Shown in pieces: positions 61,533-64,000 of a stretch of 64,000 nt of DNA. This stretch comes from Oidiodendron maius Zn. Lineage: Eukaryota > Ascomycota > Leotiomycetes > Myxotrichaceae. Both the position numbers and the translations under genes were made by a program. Location: contig KN832897.1 in NCBI GenBank assembly GCA_000827325.1, positions 62,001 through 126,000 on the forward strand, read 5' to 3'. The notes beneath the pieces were generated by a model that saw nothing but the letters and a program-made list of their open reading frames with translations, searched no databases and had not been told where the DNA came from. Within the stretch, counting starts at the first letter, position 1, and each line of letters starts with the position of its first letter.

Positions 61533-63961
61533 CTACTTAAGCTGCGCAAAGATAATGGACGATTGCATAGCTATCTCGTACGTCTTGACTTCGACTGCCT
61601 TTAGACCAGCATGGTCAAGAAGAACATTCCATTGATTAATGGTGCGCTCCATGGCACCGAACATAATCATCATCTCGAGATCGTGCGCCGCAGGTGGAGC
61701 AGATGCAGCTGTATTTGGTAGTACTATCTCGTCAATTAGGACCTGAGAGTCTAAGGCCATTGCCGGCACAAGATTTCGGAGGATTTCGACGACTTGCTCA
61801 TCAGACCAATGATGGAGAGTTCGGCGGAGATAATAGTACTGAGCACCTGTTTCATGTCATTAGTATAGTGTATTTAGTCATGCACACCACGTGGAGATAA
61901 ACCTTTCACTGGCTGGGGAGTAAAAATGTCATGAGATATAAAGGTCACGTCTTTAATCATAGGAGCGTGTTGAGGTGTCTCTGGAAGATGTTGGAGCACA
62001 ATACGGCCGGCGAGTTTAGGGTGGGCCTCTTTTAGCCTCAAGCATTCATGCTCAACGTTTCTGCCCATACCCACAAATGCAATTCTATCCGTTTCACTAA
62101 ATTGTGCAAACGGAATGCAGCTAAGCCAGTTTCTTTCTTTTGGAAACGCCCTTAGATTGTGAAGGTGTTTGAGCGTCTCTGGTTGGTTGGCCTTCAACCA
62201 GGCGAAAAGGTTCATCGCCGTATTCTTGGATTTATGCCACACGCTAGGCTCGCCGATTGGATTTTGGAAGTTATTTTCTTGCAGGAACTCCGGTAGCTTG
62301 TGGACAGTAGGGCTGCTGACGGTATGGAAGTATTTCATGCCTCCTTCCATATGAGGATCTGCCATGTACTTCGTGATCTTGTTCGCCTCGTAAAGATTCT
62401 CACCAAGTTCAACAATAATGCGATTAGCGGCAAGATACCGAACGACCCGGCTCACGAGTTTTGGATCAGCCCCGGTGTGTTTAGCCAACTCTTCGGCAGT
62501 CAGAGCTGCGGAACTTGCCACGAGAGCTTCAAAGACACCGAGTTGGTATCCCACCTTGATCAAAGAAAGTTGGTACCTCTAATAACCATTGTTAGTTCAT
62601 AATACTTTCTGGAAGACCTGCTACTGTTGGGGGTGACATACAGAATTGGAGAAGCGCATCAGAGTGTCGAACGGCGTCTCCAGACTCTCAGCAGCTTGGT
62701 AAAGAGCAGACATCAAAGCATGTCTATGCAAGTCGTCCATTGCAGAACCGAAATTGTTAAGAGGCGTGATGAGTTTTACCATTCCCTCAAGTTCTTCTCT
62801 GGTTGCTGGGGTTCCATTGCGCATTGATCCGTTCACCGAACCAGTAATGCCTTCTTTCATACTATTCTCAATCCCGTTGGAATGCTCATTCAGCCCATGT
62901 CCGTTCATAGATTCCTTCGAGCTGTCTTGGCTATTGGGGACTCTGACGCCTGGGGTTTTACCTTCCAAATAGTCTATAGAATATAGATTTGATATATTCA
63001 GTTTGACTGACTCTGCCTTCTTGAGACCAAGTTTTCCACGAACCATATTGGGAGATAGCCCATCGACGGCGTCTAGGGTGAAGCTATCTATGTTGTAACC
63101 ATCTTCGCGAACCATTCGTCTACTTCGTAAAATGTTTAGAACTTGTAGTTCTTCCGCAGTGAGATTCTTCTCTATCTCATCAATTGCTTTTTGTGTGCTT
63201 TCGTCATCAGCTCGGGCATCCAGACCATAACTCTTGAGCTTCTCCACGAGAGCATCTTTCTCCTCGGGAGTGACATGTGTAAATGCCTTGAAGCAAAACT
63301 CCATAGCCTTGGATATATCTGCTTGGGTGAAGCGACCATTGGAATCTGCATCGACTGTACCTTGAATAACTATCATGAAATTGGTCAGCGGTACTCGATG
63401 TATCTCGCCAAAGAGTTTTACCTGGTTTGAATAGATCGAAAGCTCTCTGAAACCCTTCCTCGTCAATATCATTAATCACAGGCTCCTCCTGAGACCGGAT
63501 TTGCTTTAAAGCACTGCTAACTACTAAAAAGAAACGAGTATAACTCTCAGTTATCTTCTTGGAATGCCATAGAGCCGCAGTTTTCTCATCACAGTCACCT
63601 CGCATAGATCCCGCAATCGTTACCGCAGCAGATAGACCACCTAGTATTGCTAGATGTACGCCGGAGGAGAAAAAAGGATCGATAAAGCAGCCCGCGTCTC
63701 CAATGATTCTAGCGTAAGGAAAAGCGTATGATGATGCGGTATAAGACCAATCTGATGCCGATTTAATATCGCTAACAAGTGTCCCCTGGCCACAAAGTGC
63801 CTTGACTCCCGGGACCAGGTCAAGGGAATTTAGATAGAAGTCTTTACTCGATGGAGATCCTTGGGCTCGCTTCTTGGCGGTGGCTTGCTCCTGATTCTGG
63901 ACAATACCCACAGAGACAGTCCCATCGTGAAGAGGAATAAACCAACACCAACCGCTCGCAT
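61533..63961 (-). CDS. Flavin-dependent halogenase fused to an O-methyltransferase-like domain (5' partial)
   Basis: Minus-strand exons: 63422-63961, 62642-63360, 61903-62578, 61846-61533; about 749 residues in the window. The N-terminal ~200 residues lie beyond the right edge, because 63962-64000 reads as intron ending CATGTAG. The halogenase part has [24 protein letters not shown] and [10 protein letters not shown] Ser/Asn/Gly-rich linker at about 62830-62960 leads without a stop into [17 protein letters not shown], the usual methyltransferase N-terminus, and an intron joins MRFSNS to [10 protein letters not shown]. The methyltransferase half keeps [16 protein letters not shown] and [10 protein letters not shown] but has VGMGRNVEH in place of VDVGGGxGH and LQHLPE in place of LQDLPE, so SAM binding is doubtful. 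The halogenase half looks intact. The fusion could be scaffolding or a decayed bifunctional enzyme. Confidence 0.88.
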
Positions 63962-64000
63962 CTACATGCAATTAGCATCATGTTAAAATATTGATAGAAA

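Overview
The window is from a filamentous ascomycete (Pezizomycotina). Genes carry short 45-110 nt GT-AG introns, repeats show repeat-induced point mutation (C-to-T/G-to-A on both strands, very AT-rich), and a fungal secondary-metabolite cluster fills the right half. No species can be named from the sequence.

Layout. 1-2.8 kb: the 3' end of a DUF6546-type gene, an unmutated solo LTR, a small hypothetical gene and a 21-bp tandem repeat. 2.85-22.64 kb: a dead transposon block. Two ~3.5 kb terminal-inverted-repeat elements lie tail to tail inside one 8-bp target duplication (AAAGTCTC), and the second is split by two 6.4 kb chromodomain-type Ty3/Gypsy retrotransposons, each with 295-bp LTRs and a 5-bp duplication. 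22.9-24.1 kb: a broken DUF3435 tyrosine-recombinase gene. 26.0-34.2 kb: an HPP-family membrane protein, a full-length nitric oxide synthase (oxygenase plus FMN/FAD/NADPH reductase in one gene) and a protoglobin. Their families suggest a nitric oxide/nitrite module; the link is inference. 35.9 kb to the right edge: a polyketide cluster.

The polyketide cluster holds an MFS transporter, a flavin-dependent halogenase, a highly reducing PKS (KS-AT-DH-CMeT-ER-KR-ACP) and a non-reducing PKS (SAT-KS-AT-PT-ACP-TE) divergent from one ~1 kb promoter, a second MFS transporter, and a halogenase fused to an O-methyltransferase-like domain that runs off the right edge. The reducing PKS should make a reduced, C-methylated chain. 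The SAT domain of the non-reducing PKS would take it up and extend it, PT would cyclise it and TE release it, giving a resorcylate-type aromatic that two halogenases could chlorinate. No P450 or cluster-specific regulator lies in the window.

Most distinctive: the NOS beside a protoglobin and an HPP protein next to a halogenating PKS cluster; a ~108-bp sequence repeated upstream of HPP and of NOS; and the halogenase-methyltransferase fusion, whose methyltransferase half has lost its SAM-binding glycine motif. Exon coordinates were derived by hand from splice signals, reading frame and family resemblance.
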